DNA of 64,000 bases, from NCBI RefSeq assembly GCF_032854445.1, contig NC_088295.1, positions 17,471,385 to 17,535,384 on the forward strand. Reading direction: 5' to 3'. The stretch is from Liolophura sinensis (Eukaryota > Mollusca > Polyplacophora > Chitonida > Chitonidae). Below the pieces are notes generated by a model. That model saw only the letters and a program-made list of their open reading frames with translations, had not been told where the DNA came from and did not search any database. Below are positions 22,041 to 34,800 of the stretch, piece after piece (the first letter of the stretch is position 1; each line of letters opens with the position of its first letter). The position numbers were made by a program, and so were the translations under genes.

Positions 22041-23436
22041 CTCTTGCCCAAAAAAGTAGGCCAGCGATCGGTAGCCAGTTCCCATGCACTTATGTATACA
22101 TTGATTCCCCTGCTAGTATGTAGGCTACTGGGCTTTGTGAGATGCCTAACGGCGTATATTATTTGTGATCGGCCTACAGTCATGACCACCGAAGATTTAA
22201 ACGGCAGCTTTAAACATAGGGGTGGATTCACGAAGTGTCACTCACGTCAAAAGCTTTGGGTTACTCTCATTCTCATGGCTGAAACCTTTCCCTTACCCTA
22301 TCACCAGACCGCCTAAATTGGCCTACTTTCCCCTTGTCCAACCCCAATCATGCCCAGAATTAAACTAAACTTCGTCTTAGAAATTAATTTCAAGCAGATA
22401 AAAATGCAGCGCAAAACTCAAAAAACAAAACACACATTTCCCAAGTTTACCCTCGTCATAAATCTTGTTTCACGGCTATAGGCCTAGCCTGCAATTTTTA
22501 ATGACGGTACTAGTGCAGGCATGATTAGGCCTGAATGATAACTTCACTCTGTCAAATGTTCCTAGAGGACCATATTGTGTTCTTTAACGCGTATCAATTG
22601 CAACTGAGAAAAGCTCAAGTAAGGGGAGACTACTTTGCCTGAGAGTGAATGTCGTTATTCATATTTCTGGATTCATGAATTTAACTTAAAAATTGTTTAA
22701 AGACAGTAAAATTTGAAACTACACAACGAAGTATATACATTTATATTTCATGTATAGATATAATTATCGAAAAAAGAAAAACGTTCGAAAGACATAAATG
22801 TGCACATATTTTTCAACAATCGTAAATGGGCACATTTTGGCAAGATGACGGCCACGGAAGTGTGACCACGATTGTACAAACTTTTGCGTCTTGAAGCAGA
22901 GCCTTGGAGCAACGACTTGTCATTCTCTTTGCTCAGTACAGACTTTTTTCGTGAAGGAAACAAGGACAAATATTCATTAGGTTAAATGTAAGTGAAGTAA
23001 TCTTCATGCGATGAGGATTTTTTCCTTCCTCACTGTTGTTGTTGTAATCGATTAGTAAAATGACAATGCTGTCAGTGTAATACCTCTTTCAATCTAATCT
23101 CGTTTTGTGATTACGATTAAACTCAGTCATGTTTTTAGCTTTGTAGGAGGCAGTGCAGGTTGCTGTTAATGTTTTTGTGTTGGACTGTTTCTTAGCTTAT
23201 TTTGAAAAGCTGTTTCTTCAAAGAGCTTATGTCATACTCTCTCGCTCTGCCTCGTGACGTAGCCTACTGAATAACAGCAGCTTTACCACTCCCATTACAA
23301 TTTTATACGTTTTCGAGTATGATAATTTAAGTGTACCAAATCACAGATGATCTAATGGTTACTGAAATAACCCGTGTACTATCCTAGCTTAAGTAATTAG
23401 ACGTATGCTGCTAGTACGTCTAAGATAGACTCCAGG

Positions 23437-23583
23437 GATCAGTTGTTCAGAAGTGTATTAAAGTTAAACAGGGTTAAATCTAAATACAAGTCTCATCATA
23501 GTACAAAGTAAATGGCACTGTAGTCTGGACTAAAGTTAATACTGGACTTAAGTCTTAATACTCTTTTGAACAACTCGGCCCAG
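23437..23583. mobile_element. MITE-like element with ~40-bp inverted ends
   Basis: The left end CAGTTGTTCAGAAGTGTATT AA pairs with the right end reversed (GAGTTGTTCAAAAGAGTATT AA), and the match continues imperfectly inward. The element is about 147 bp and non-coding. Confidence 0.6.
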
Positions 23584-23604
23584 AGCTAACCACGGAGTAT
23601 TTTC

Positions 23605-23790
23605 CAATTCACACTAGGGACCTCATTTGTCGTCATCGGTGGACACAAATTTCAAATTCCGACACCACATTATCCTACAAAATCTACCGGTTTGACATAA
23701 AATTCACTGGCCTTGGACCAGGGGACAAGTGCAAAGTTCGAGCTCTGCTGATTAAGAAAGTGTCAGGTAGGAAACGCTACCAGAGCTCTA
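23605..23790 (+). other. Unrecognised open stretch ending at a possible donor
   Basis: A frame without stops includes WTQISNSDTTLSYKIYRFD and FTGLGPGDKCKVRALLIKK, and meets a GTAGGA donor-like site near 23767. The composition is protein-like, but I recognise no family and found no partner exon. It may be an isolated exon, a gene relic or chance. Confidence 0.2.
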
Positions 23791-24266
23791 CATGAGGATC
23801 GGAAAACACACCTAAAGCATTTTGGGAAGGCACATCTGTTAGATGTATTGTTTGCACTGAGTGTCTAATTCATTAGACTGGTACAAACAGTGCAAGGCAA
23901 TATCGTATTATAGCACTCCATCTTTTTTTATCAGCTAGTCCTGCCTGGTATCTTGTATTGTATGGCATCCTAAGGAACAGGAGGAAACCCATGTGGGCGC
24001 ATGATTGGCCACCTTATGTGCATGGTGAAGACTGCGCACACCTTCCTGCTAGCTAAAGGAAAAATGAGCATCGACACTGCTATGTATTAGCCTTGAAATA
24101 GCACCCTAAATCCATCTTGAGATACAATTTATGCAGGTAAAAACCCTCTCTGTGGTGCTATAAGAGCGTTGAACTAGTATTACTGACCAAATTGCACTCC
24201 GTCGCTAACTCACGATAATTGCCAGCCAATAAATGCTGTTATGGAGAGGGCTGGTGGGATACTGAT

Positions 24267-24625
24267 ATGTTTGCATATCGTTGAGACAGAATCACATACT
24301 ATATATTTGTCGTAATATAGTCCTCATAAACTACGCATTTCTTTAGTACATACTCATCAAAAAATTAACCATGCCCCTTTTCGATCCACAATAGCCCCCA
24401 AAATTTCCCTTTTGATGAATGTTTGCCCGTCGTTGAGACAAAATCACCTACTATATATTAGTTATATTGCCTGCCAACAGGCTGCAGATTTCTTTTGCAT
24501 ATACCCCCAAAAAAGTAACCATGCCCCTTTTTCTCTCCACAATGGCCCACAGATAATTCCCTTTTGATGAACGTTTGCACGTCATTGAGGCAGAATCACC
24601 TAATGTATATTAGCTGTTATGTTTC
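24267..24625 (+). repeat. ~150-bp tandem repeat, about 2.3 copies
   Basis: GTTTGC..CGTTGAGACAGAATCAC recurs near 24267, 24421 and 24571. Each is followed by ACCATGCCCCTTTT in the first two units. Non-coding. Confidence 0.7.
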
Positions 24626-24799
24626 TTTTGTATGTACTGCATATACTAGTCTATACTGCAGGAAAGAACACCGGGCGCAGGCATGACTAATTGAGAAAAA
24701 ATATGTAGGGTGCTGTAACACAGTATTGCCCAGTGCAAGTGTCACTGTGAATTGTAAAATTTAGGTTGCTGTTTTGTTAACGTGATAAAGAATGTGACA

Positions 24800-25095
24800 T
24801 CAGGTGATTGAGTGAGTGGTTGGGGTTTAATGCGTACTTAACAATATTTCAGTTATATGACAACGAAGGAATCCTTAGAGTGCATGTAATGCGCCTCCTT
24901 GTTGCAGGACAGTGCAGTGCAGGACAGTGCTGCTTCACTGAATCACGCCACCGAAAGCAAGTAAGCCGGCCCGCTCGAGCCATTATACTGATACGGTCAA
25001 CCAGTCGTTGCACTATCCCCTTCATGTTGAACGCTAAGCGAGGAAGTTACATTTTCCTTTTTTAAGGTCTCGGATGTGACCCAGGATCTACCGCT
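24800..25095 (-). mobile_element. SINE-B, reversed copy
   Basis: A second tRNA-derived family. It matches the 38456-38800 copy in reverse, through the CAACCAGTCGTTGCACTATC and CCCTTCATGTTGAACGC segments. It is diverged, and the head is partly recognisable. Confidence 0.65.
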
Positions 25096-25639
25096 CCACC
25101 AACTGTGTTCATTCATGGAAGAAACTGCTTCACACAATGAGAATTTGTGCAAGCCGGGAATTGAGCAGCAGGCGAAGAATAATGGCCTGCCCAAACAATA
25201 TTTTGACATTGACCTACTGTTTGGTTCAGGACAAAACTGCCATATAAACAACGTACAGTAGTAACTTTTAATAAAATGGATAGCTGGAACATTTGCTAGA
25301 TATGTCTTGCACCAACTTTACATTATTTCCATATTTAATTGTGGTCACAATAAAATTGTAATTACAGGGGTATGGTATAGCCAAATCTTCAACAGTCTCT
25401 TTGACTGTTTTTTAGTTCTGACTTGACATCAGGTCATGTCTCCCATACTGTGCCCAGGGTAAACAGGGTAAAACCCCGTCAACCAGTTCTTCTGCCAGGG
25501 TGAAGCACATACTCATAAATACCCATAACCATAACCATACTTGCACTTGAGAATGATGTTGCATCCTTAAAACCAGCTCCCTGCTGGTATGGCTGGGGCT
25601 TTGGTTTGTCGGGTACCTGACAATGGTCAGTGTTCTATC

Positions 25640-25705
25640 CAGGCTCTGACAGATTTCCTCCCCCTCCATGCAGTTTGTGAAATATTCTTGAGTACAAAAT
25701 AATTA
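25640..25705 (+). mobile_element. SINE-A tail relic
   Basis: GTGAAATATTCTTGAGTAC is preserved after a diverged TTTCCTCCCCCTCCATGC. The body is not clear. Confidence 0.45.
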
Positions 25706-25891
25706 TTAACAATTATGCCTTGAGGATGGTGTTGAGCAACAATCACAGAAATATGTAAGTCAGTTAAGCCATATGCAATAAATCCGTCAATCCATCAGTT
25801 TATTATACCAGCTCCATTTTCAATTTTCATCCAGTAGCCACAAGCTCCATCCATGAAAGTGCTGGAGACCACTCCCTCGCCGGCCTTCACC

Positions 25892-28800
25892 ATGGGTAAG
25901 AAAAAGCACAAACTACGTAACAACAAGCAGAATGCAGCTGCTGACATTGACCAATCAGAGTCTTCGGATGAGGCAGCAGGCATCGCAGGAGCAACAGGTT
26001 AGATACTATGAGTTTTTGACAAAATAAAATGTTTGCTGAAGTATTGCTATAATTTCACAGATCACAGTGCTTCTGATAAATTGTGAAAAACAAACCTGTG
26101 ACATATTTTGTCGGTCTCAGCAAACCTAGGATAATATGTGACAGGATCAATTTAATAAGTGACTAAGTAGTAATGTTGGGCCCTGTGCATGGTGTGGCAA
26201 AGTGTGTCAGATTTAACAAAATGTGGCAAAAAATCAAAAAAAAGGGTGCCAAAGTGTTAAATGTCAAGTTACTAAAACACATTCTGTCCTGTGACCGTGT
26301 TAGTGTTTTGCAGCCGTGACTTTAATCTGACATATATAATATAATACAATACAGTATAATATATATATATAATACACGAACTTTTACCAAACTTGCTACA
26401 GTTTTTTTATAAAGCATAGAGTTCATTAGAAGGTTGCCAGCCACCTGCACCCTGATACTTCTCTGTAAAAGGAAGGTAGTTGACAGCCAACTGCACCCTG
26501 ATACTTCTTTCTAAAATTGAGCAGTTGACTGCCTACAGCTACTTTAACCGATCTTCCTATTTCACTTCTCTGGCAGGTAGCTGGATACTTTTCCATGGTA
26601 ATCTTTTTCTCACAAAGATAATGAAAGCCCTTATAATGCATTGGTGCCGTCTTCCATCTACATGTAATTGTGTACCAAATAACTAGGAGATACAACATGA
26701 AGGCTAAACATGCTAAATTCATCCAGATATTGGGGCCACATGCACAAGGGGATTGTAAGCCCAAGTTAATTATAGATTACAAAGATCATGACCATAGTCA
26801 GTAATGAGTCCTAACTTGTAATCGCCACCTTCTTGCACAAAGGGATTGTAAGTTATCCTAGGCATAATTTACGATTTACAATCGGGTCTACCCTGTTGTA
26901 AATATATGCAATTGCCCCAAAATTAACTGAAAGTACAAATACTTGCCTTAGGTAGAAGATGTTCAATTTAATTGTCTCAAGAACATGTTACACAGGATTT
27001 TTTATGTGCTGTTAGCTGTTGAATCATTATGATCTTTGATGTAGAACTCTTTTGAAAATGAAGGCAAGAAAAGGTTATTGACTGAACACTTTCCATTTAC
27101 ACAGACCATATTATATGTACGTGTCAAATTTGGCACACAATTGCAATTGTAACAAAGTAAAGTTAGCGTCACCTTTCATTTGCTTTGTGCAATCAGTATA
27201 ACTTATTTTTTACAATCAATTGTAAACTCATTTGCAAGCTTACAATTGATTGTAGCTACAATCCATTTTTGCAAGTGAGCCCTGTAATATTAGAAATGCT
27301 GTTAACCCTATAAAGACAAAATCTGTAAGTCTGCCATATGAGGTGTTCATAATTTGAAGGTGGTTTTTATTACCAGGTCAAACTTGCCAGCATATTGGTA
27401 AGGCTGTCAATTTTAGTGCCATGAGGAAGTCCATTCAGAAGCAGGTTTTTGGGGAGTGTACAGTAAGTATGGTTCTTCCTTGGGTCATTCTATTTGAAAT
27501 GGGTTACCTCTAAGTCTTTACTAGTGATTTGCTTATACACACTTTGCTCATCTCCTGACCATAGATATTAGTGTTTACATGCATTTCTGTATCAGTAAGT
27601 GTGGTCAGTTGTCATGACATTTCCACCTCTCATTTTCTCCTTCAGAGCTGTACCAGAGAAGCTCTAAGTGGCAAGAAAAGCGAGAAGCAAAGTACATCCC
27701 CTTTTTTGGCTGAGGGAGACCCCATTCCCACGAGCTCGTCTACAGACGATCTCTTCACAGATGAGTCCGAACCAATCACATGGGTGTGCCTTCAGTGTGG
27801 TCATCAGGTACAGGGTTTAAGATATTCATATGACTACAGTATAAACAAATTGTATTGTCTCTTCATCCCTGATTAGATGATTGAAGGGAACTCTTGACAT
27901 GTTTGGTTGTATATATATTTATATTTTGATGAACATAAAAAAAAATGGAAAAGCAAAAGGAATAAGTCTGATATATTGTAGATAAATTTTGTGTTGAATC
28001 ACACATACTGTAAACCTGTGTGGAACTTGCAAAATACAGATGTCTGTTTTTAAACCTTCATAAACACTGCTCCTTTGATAGAATGAAATCATTAGATGTT
28101 ACCATGCTAATTCTGATTTGCTCTTTAGGGCTGTGATAGAAACTCTCAGGACAAACATTCTCTCCGCCACCATGAAACCCCCCACTCCAGCAGCCATGCC
28201 ATTGTCATCAACACTACCTCCTGGGCTGCCTGGTATGTCCCCATGCTAAAACTGTGCTTTTTGCATTAAGATTATCCTTGTCAGTTATTAGCTGTGCATA
28301 CGTTTGTCTGTGCGTCTGTCAAACTTTTTATAGTGAACAACATACATGTATCTTTATAAACAGCTTTTACATACTTACTGCCACTCTGCACATGGCTCCT
28401 ATCAACCAGCTTGAATTCCTTGGCCATCACATATGTTGTTGAGAACTAGATACCTTGAGTAGTTTTCAATCCATCAACAGGGGTTAGCATGCCAGCCCAG
28501 CTCAATGACCCAGGAGCCCCTCTCACCAATGTGGTCACTGTGAGTTCAAGTCCAGCTCATGCTGGCTTCCTCTCTAGCTGTACGTGGGCCTTACTGGTTT
28601 CCTCCAACCACAATGCTGGTCGCCGTCATATAAGTGAAATTTTCTGGAGTACGGCGTAAACACCAGTTAAATAAATACATAAATTGATACTTAAACGATA
28701 CATGAAATGTCAGTCCATTATGTTTTTACTAAATCAATAGCTTGAAGTCAACAAACAATTGGATTCATTTCAATCTAATATGAATGCCTTGTTTTTATTG

Positions 28801-31800
28801 GCCGTCACTCAGTTTCTCTTTTTCTTCAGTTTCTCAAAACTAGCAGCTATTCATAAATCAATTTGTGTCATAGTAACACAATGATAGGTGACCTGTGGGC
28901 TGTAGGGCATGTCATTATTTGTTTTGCTGGTTTCATGTACATGTGATGTATTCTCAACAATCATACAAGCATCTTTACCTGAAACGTGAACATAAAGTCA
29001 GCCACTAAAGCTGACCTAATTAATAAAGTAGTACTCCAGAAATGTTCTAAAAATATTTTTAAAATTCTACACTGCTTATCAACAAAATAAATAGCAAACA
29101 TTCAGCAGTACCAGTTTGCCTTGTTATAGCTATCTAGAGTGACATCACAAAAGCTAGGAGCTCTCCCATACCATCGTTCTTAAACAATGTGACAATAAGA
29201 AAGTACAAATAAAACACCTGATACCCAAGCAAAGAATATTAGCTCTGTTCAATTTTCAAAGGACCGATGTTTCTTTTAGTTGACGCTCAGTCAGGGTGAT
29301 GTTCATGGACACAACCGACTTCAGGGAATTTACGGAATATAGAAGGATCTTTTGATTCATAACTGACCTTTTCATTTAGATTTTGGGAAGATATTTTCAT
29401 AATAAATCTGACTGTGCTAAGGCAAAATAATGCAAAGTCACAATATTTTCTTTCGAGCAATGACTTCCCAGCTCAGCGGGACAAGTTACTGCAGTCTCCT
29501 GACCAACGTGTATGCATTGTGACACAGGCAGATGTTCTTAATTGCCTGCTCATAAATGTGTGGTTTAAAGTACATCAGGTAAACATTTAAACTAACCGCA
29601 AAAGCCAATTAATTGCGTCGATATCTGTCTATCCACTATAAGAAACCACACTGACAATTGAGAGCCAATAGGTTTTTTGATGTGACAGCCAATGATCATG
29701 TGATGCTTTCTGCACTAGTGATTGGCCAAGTTCGTATGGGCTTCTACAACATGGTTACTCAAAGTGAATTGTTCTCATCAGTATCGTATCTCCAATGCTG
29801 AACTTCGTCTTCTCAGCTTTCAAAACTTTACAGAATTCTTTTACATATTTTTCTGTGATAACTGTGTTCTATATCATTTTTTGTATACATATATAGTGGC
29901 AGACTTTATGTTCACTTTAAACAATATTTTATTAAAACAGATGAACTGGTGGCATGATTGCATATACATGTCCTGAAATTATATTTGAAAATTGTTGTAT
30001 TGTTGGATCAGAATAATGATATGTTTGCGTTGTTTCAGGTGTTACGACTGTGATGATGAAGTTTGTATAGATGGTAGCAAGCGCCTAAGAGAGTGTGTAG
30101 AATTTTTGCGTAAAACAGCTGGTGTGCCCCCATCAGAAGCCTCTGTACATCCTGGTGAGTAGTCAGTGGTGGGACTTTCGTAGGAAACTTATCATATCAT
30201 ATGGACTGTGAACAGGTGAATGAGCTCTTTAATGTTATTTGATAAGTTCTAGTTGGTAGTTTTATTTACCTGTACAATTGATAGATGTTTGATAGAAGTT
30301 GAAGTCACTATCAGTCTACATGTAACCTGGAATGTTTGAATAAACTACAAATAAGAATAAACTGCTGTAAAAAATGGAGAGGACACATCATGTCTTTCAA
30401 CAATGATTATGTGATTGTCTCAATTAACACATGTCTACCATTCACTTAAATTCTCACCTGTATGTACTTATCAGGTCGTAAAGGCCAGGTAGCCGGACCC
30501 AGTGTGCCTGAGCAGCAACACCAGCAGCAGCATCATCAACAAGGTGTGATTGGCAGAAGCCGGTCTGGCTCAGGAAAAGCAGGGACAGGCCAGTCTATAG
30601 CCTTGTGTCAGAAAGTCAAGGTACACCTATGATCACTGTCCGTTATAATAAACAGCTTACCTGCGGCAGTTTACAAGAGTTCTGTTTGCTGGCGTGAATT
30701 GTGCTGCTCAGGTTTTATGAAATCTGTATAAACTAGATACAAATTTACCAGCATTCCGTATGAATGGCGATTTGACATGATCCTCTAGTCTTTATATATT
30801 TGTCGAGCAGTAAGTGAGGTCTGTATGATTTTACAGACGGTGACATGTAAGAACATGGTAAGGAATGAATCGTTGCTGTGGTGAATTGGTTTCATTTTTG
30901 TTTTTTTTTGTTCTCGAATAGGATTTTAAAACGTATTAGTTTTAAATATTCATGGGCATTACATTTACTGAGTGACTTATTTTCATTGGCAGGGCTTAAG
31001 TAACCTAGGAAATACATGTTTCTTCAATGCTGTGATGCAGGTAAGTAGGAGATTGATTAGCTGTTTACACTATTAGTTGATAAGCTATTTATACTATTAT
31101 CAATTTTTCGTCTATTTAAGGTTACTTGGCTAGACATTATAAGACTTTTAGTTTAGTATGTAAGAAACATGTTTCTGTTTTGAGTTATTTATAATGGCCT
31201 GTAATAGTCCATATTTTATGTTTTTCACTATCAGAACAACTTCATTGGCAAGAGAAGCAACCATAATGTGTCCATAAGACACATTCATGTTTGTATGTAT
31301 ACTGTACATACCACCATAACAATGGTCGCTGTCATCTAAGTGAAATATTCTCGAGTACAGCATAAAGCACTAATCAAAAAAATATCTGTACATGTAATTT
31401 ACGTTGTAAATACATTATTGTGACCAGGTGGTATGTCAGACACCCAGCTTTGAGCAGCTGATAGGTGACCGAGGGAAGAAGGGGCGCATGTTGACACTGC
31501 CTGGCCACCAGGTGGACGCAGAGATGGAACAGTGGAGCAGCAGTAGCAGCAGCAGTTCTGAAGATGAATTTAAAGATGCGGATATTGATAAAAATTTGGT
31601 ATGTGAAGTAAGTTCTATGTGATGAATGGTGTAATTCAAGGCTTTTGGTAGGACAGTTCGCCTTGGATAAATTACCACATTCGCCAAACAGATGAGTATT
31701 AACGGAGCCTCATATGTTGATATTTTTTCTGTATCCCTGTGGAGTCCCGGACGATCTGGCGCAGGATGCATTAGCCAGTAACTCTTAATGAAACATCAGA

Positions 31801-34800
31801 CAAATAAACTGCACAACACTGCGAGTTGAAAATGACTAACTAGCAGCTCAAACAAGGCAGTAATTTTCTCTAAAGGGTTCCTCCCGGGCTCTGCCCAGTT
31901 TCCTCCCACCATAATGTTGGCCGCCATCATATAAGTGAAATATTCTTGAGTACAGTGTAAAACACCACTCAAATAAATAAAATAAATTTTCCCTAAAGAT
32001 TGCCAAAGGCCCGAAGCATGGTACTCTTTGTGTGACCCATGATGCCGTTTTTCGGCTACACAGCGGCAAAGCGTCAGTGAAGCACGTATTGGCTGAAGTA
32101 CCGACATTAATTCAAGAAAAGTTTGTCCTTAATGCTCCTCATACTGATCAAGTTGTTTTACCAACTGACTTGTGAAAATATTCCCCTTTGAGACAAAGCA
32201 TCAGGCATACACCTCCCTGGCATAACTTGATATGGTGAAAAACACCAGTAAATAAATTCCTCAAGCATTGAATGATTTTTTTTGCCACTTCACCAGTATG
32301 TTTTCTGTCTTCATAAATATTGAATTGTGGAAATAATAAGTTCACCTTTCTAAAGTGGATATTGGCTTTAATGCAGTTCACCTGATAAAATGGTTAATAA
32401 GCTATACCCATATAGGCATGCCTCTACTGACTATAGTCCAAGGCAGATTGTCCACAGCTCTCATGTAGTACATTTTACTATGTTACCAGTTTTCCCACAA
32501 AGCATGATAACAAGTGAAGGAATAGAGAGTCAGCATATCAATATGGAAACATATTCTCCTCCAGCACTAACCAGCCACCACCACCCGCTGCCACCACCCA
32601 ACCCCTAACCCCCATAACCTGATGATTAGGTCTCACCTGTAATTTTCTCTCTCTCTGTCACAGTCCCCAATAGATGTTGTGTTACCTGACGTGGGCAGTC
32701 TAACACAGGCTGTACTCTCCTTTCTTCATGAGATGAACAACACATCGGGCAAGAGTGGAACTGTCACACCCAGTGCCTTATTTGGCCAAGTTTGTAAAAA
32801 GTAAGCATCAGTGTAGATTTAGCAGTATCTATAACTGGTTTACCACAAACCCAACACATAAGGTTTTTGTCTTATAAAATATGTTTTGTTACATGTATTA
32901 CCAGTTACAGTAAATTCTGGTCTTGTGGGCTGCACAGCTCTGTATATACCCTGATTCCTTAACTTTTTACCGTCTTAAAGATCAACTTTTCAGTGCAATT
33001 CATGCACATTTTTAGTTTGATTTTGCAGACAAAACTACATTGGTTAGATTAGCCAGGTTCAGTGTTTCACAAAAAAGTATGATTTTGTCAGTATATACAG
33101 AATATGCTGAAATAAACTAATTGCAAACGTACGGAATGGGTGAAGAATCACAATAGACTTGTACGTGGTTTTACCCATTCAGTCAAGCGTGCACAGATTT
33201 CATGTTTAAAAACATCTACACCAGGATTTGCTACTTTATAGCCCCTTAGTCAGATACTGGGGCGAAAAAAGCCCTAGTGTTTATATTTCCTTTGCCTCTT
33301 TACCTGTTTTAGTTTTAGAAACTACAAAAAAGCAGGTCAAACATCACTAAATGCTGTCTCATTTAAACAATATTACCCTGTGTTTGATTGAATTCAGAGC
33401 TCCTCGTTTCCGTGGTTACCAGCAGCAGGACAGCCATGAGCTGTTGCGTTATCTTCTGGACAGCATGAAGACAGAGGAGATAAAGGTGGGTTATGCATGA
33501 AAATCAGATCCATTTGGTGATGAAAATCAAACTGTTATCATTTTGCAAAGTACATACACTGACCTTCTTAAAATTCTGAGACTTTATATAACATTTTAAC
33601 TGAAATTTATTTGGGTTACACCACAGCCCATTGTAGTGTGAAAACATACTAATGTGTGTTGGAACCTTTGTCTTTCAGAGAGGTCGCACAGGGATCTTGA
33701 AGTTTTTCAAACTTTCAGAGAACTCCAATCCTAAAAAGATTGACAGCTGTACAAGAATGAAAGTGAAAGGTATAGAAAATATCAAAATGCAATAATGAGC
33801 CATTCTTTTTTTTGTTTTTTTTTGTTTTTTTTTTCCATGGAAAAACGCCAACAAATATGTCTTCTTCTGGAAAGCTGAAGTACATGTGTATTTTAAGTGG
33901 TTTCTAAAATAATACCCGGTCATTGAAATTGACTTTGCTGTTGCTTTAGATTTGTTTAAAATTAAGATACAGTACGTGACAGTATGATGTGTTGTCTGTG
34001 TTCCCATAATCCTAATCTTTCATTTAGCTAATCTTTATACCTGCTCAGTACAACCCTTAATTATATAGAGATTAGTAACTAAGTGTGTTATATTGTAGAG
34101 TATGGAAGACAGGCTAAGGTGACATTTGTGGACCAGGTGTTTGGTGGCCAGCTGATCAGCACAGTTGTGTGTGGAGAGTGTAATTATGTAAGCACATATG
34201 TCATTTGGTCGTCTTGTTTCAGAACTTCATGTTGGGAATCTGTGGGAGGGGAATCACTCATGTGTAACTTGAAATGAACAAAGTAAGATTCCTGTCTGAC
34301 ATGCATGAATACATGTATCTCGATCATGTATTCATGATTCATATACATTTTTGCATTTTATGTTACAGGTATCTCAAATTTTCGAACCATTCCTTGATTT
34401 ATCTCTATCCATAACAGAAGAAAAGGTAAGTTTCTCAATAATATGTGATTTATCATGATTCATCAAAATGGTGACAGATTTCCAATTTCAAACTATGAGG
34501 TTGTTGATCAATGAGGACGCAAAGTTTGATTCCAGCTCTTGCCGTTTTGGTTTCAGTTTTAAGTCAAGAGAGGGGCCTCCGTGGCCGAGGAAGGCAGTAG
34601 GGCGGGGGGGGGGGGGGGTATCACACCAGAGCAGCACAATGACCAAGGAGCCTCTCACCAGTGCAGTCACTGTGAGTTCGTCAGGCTCATGCTGGCTTCC
34701 TGACCAGCCGTGCAGGGGAAGGTCTGCAAGCAACCTGCGGATGGTAGCGCGTTCCCTGAGAGCTCTGCCCGGTTTCCTCTCACCATAATGTTGGCCACAG

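Noticed and set aside
31436-31771. 111-codon minus-strand frame
   Set aside because: It is antisense to USP45 exon 8, and its poly-Leu run is the complement of the Ser-rich tract.
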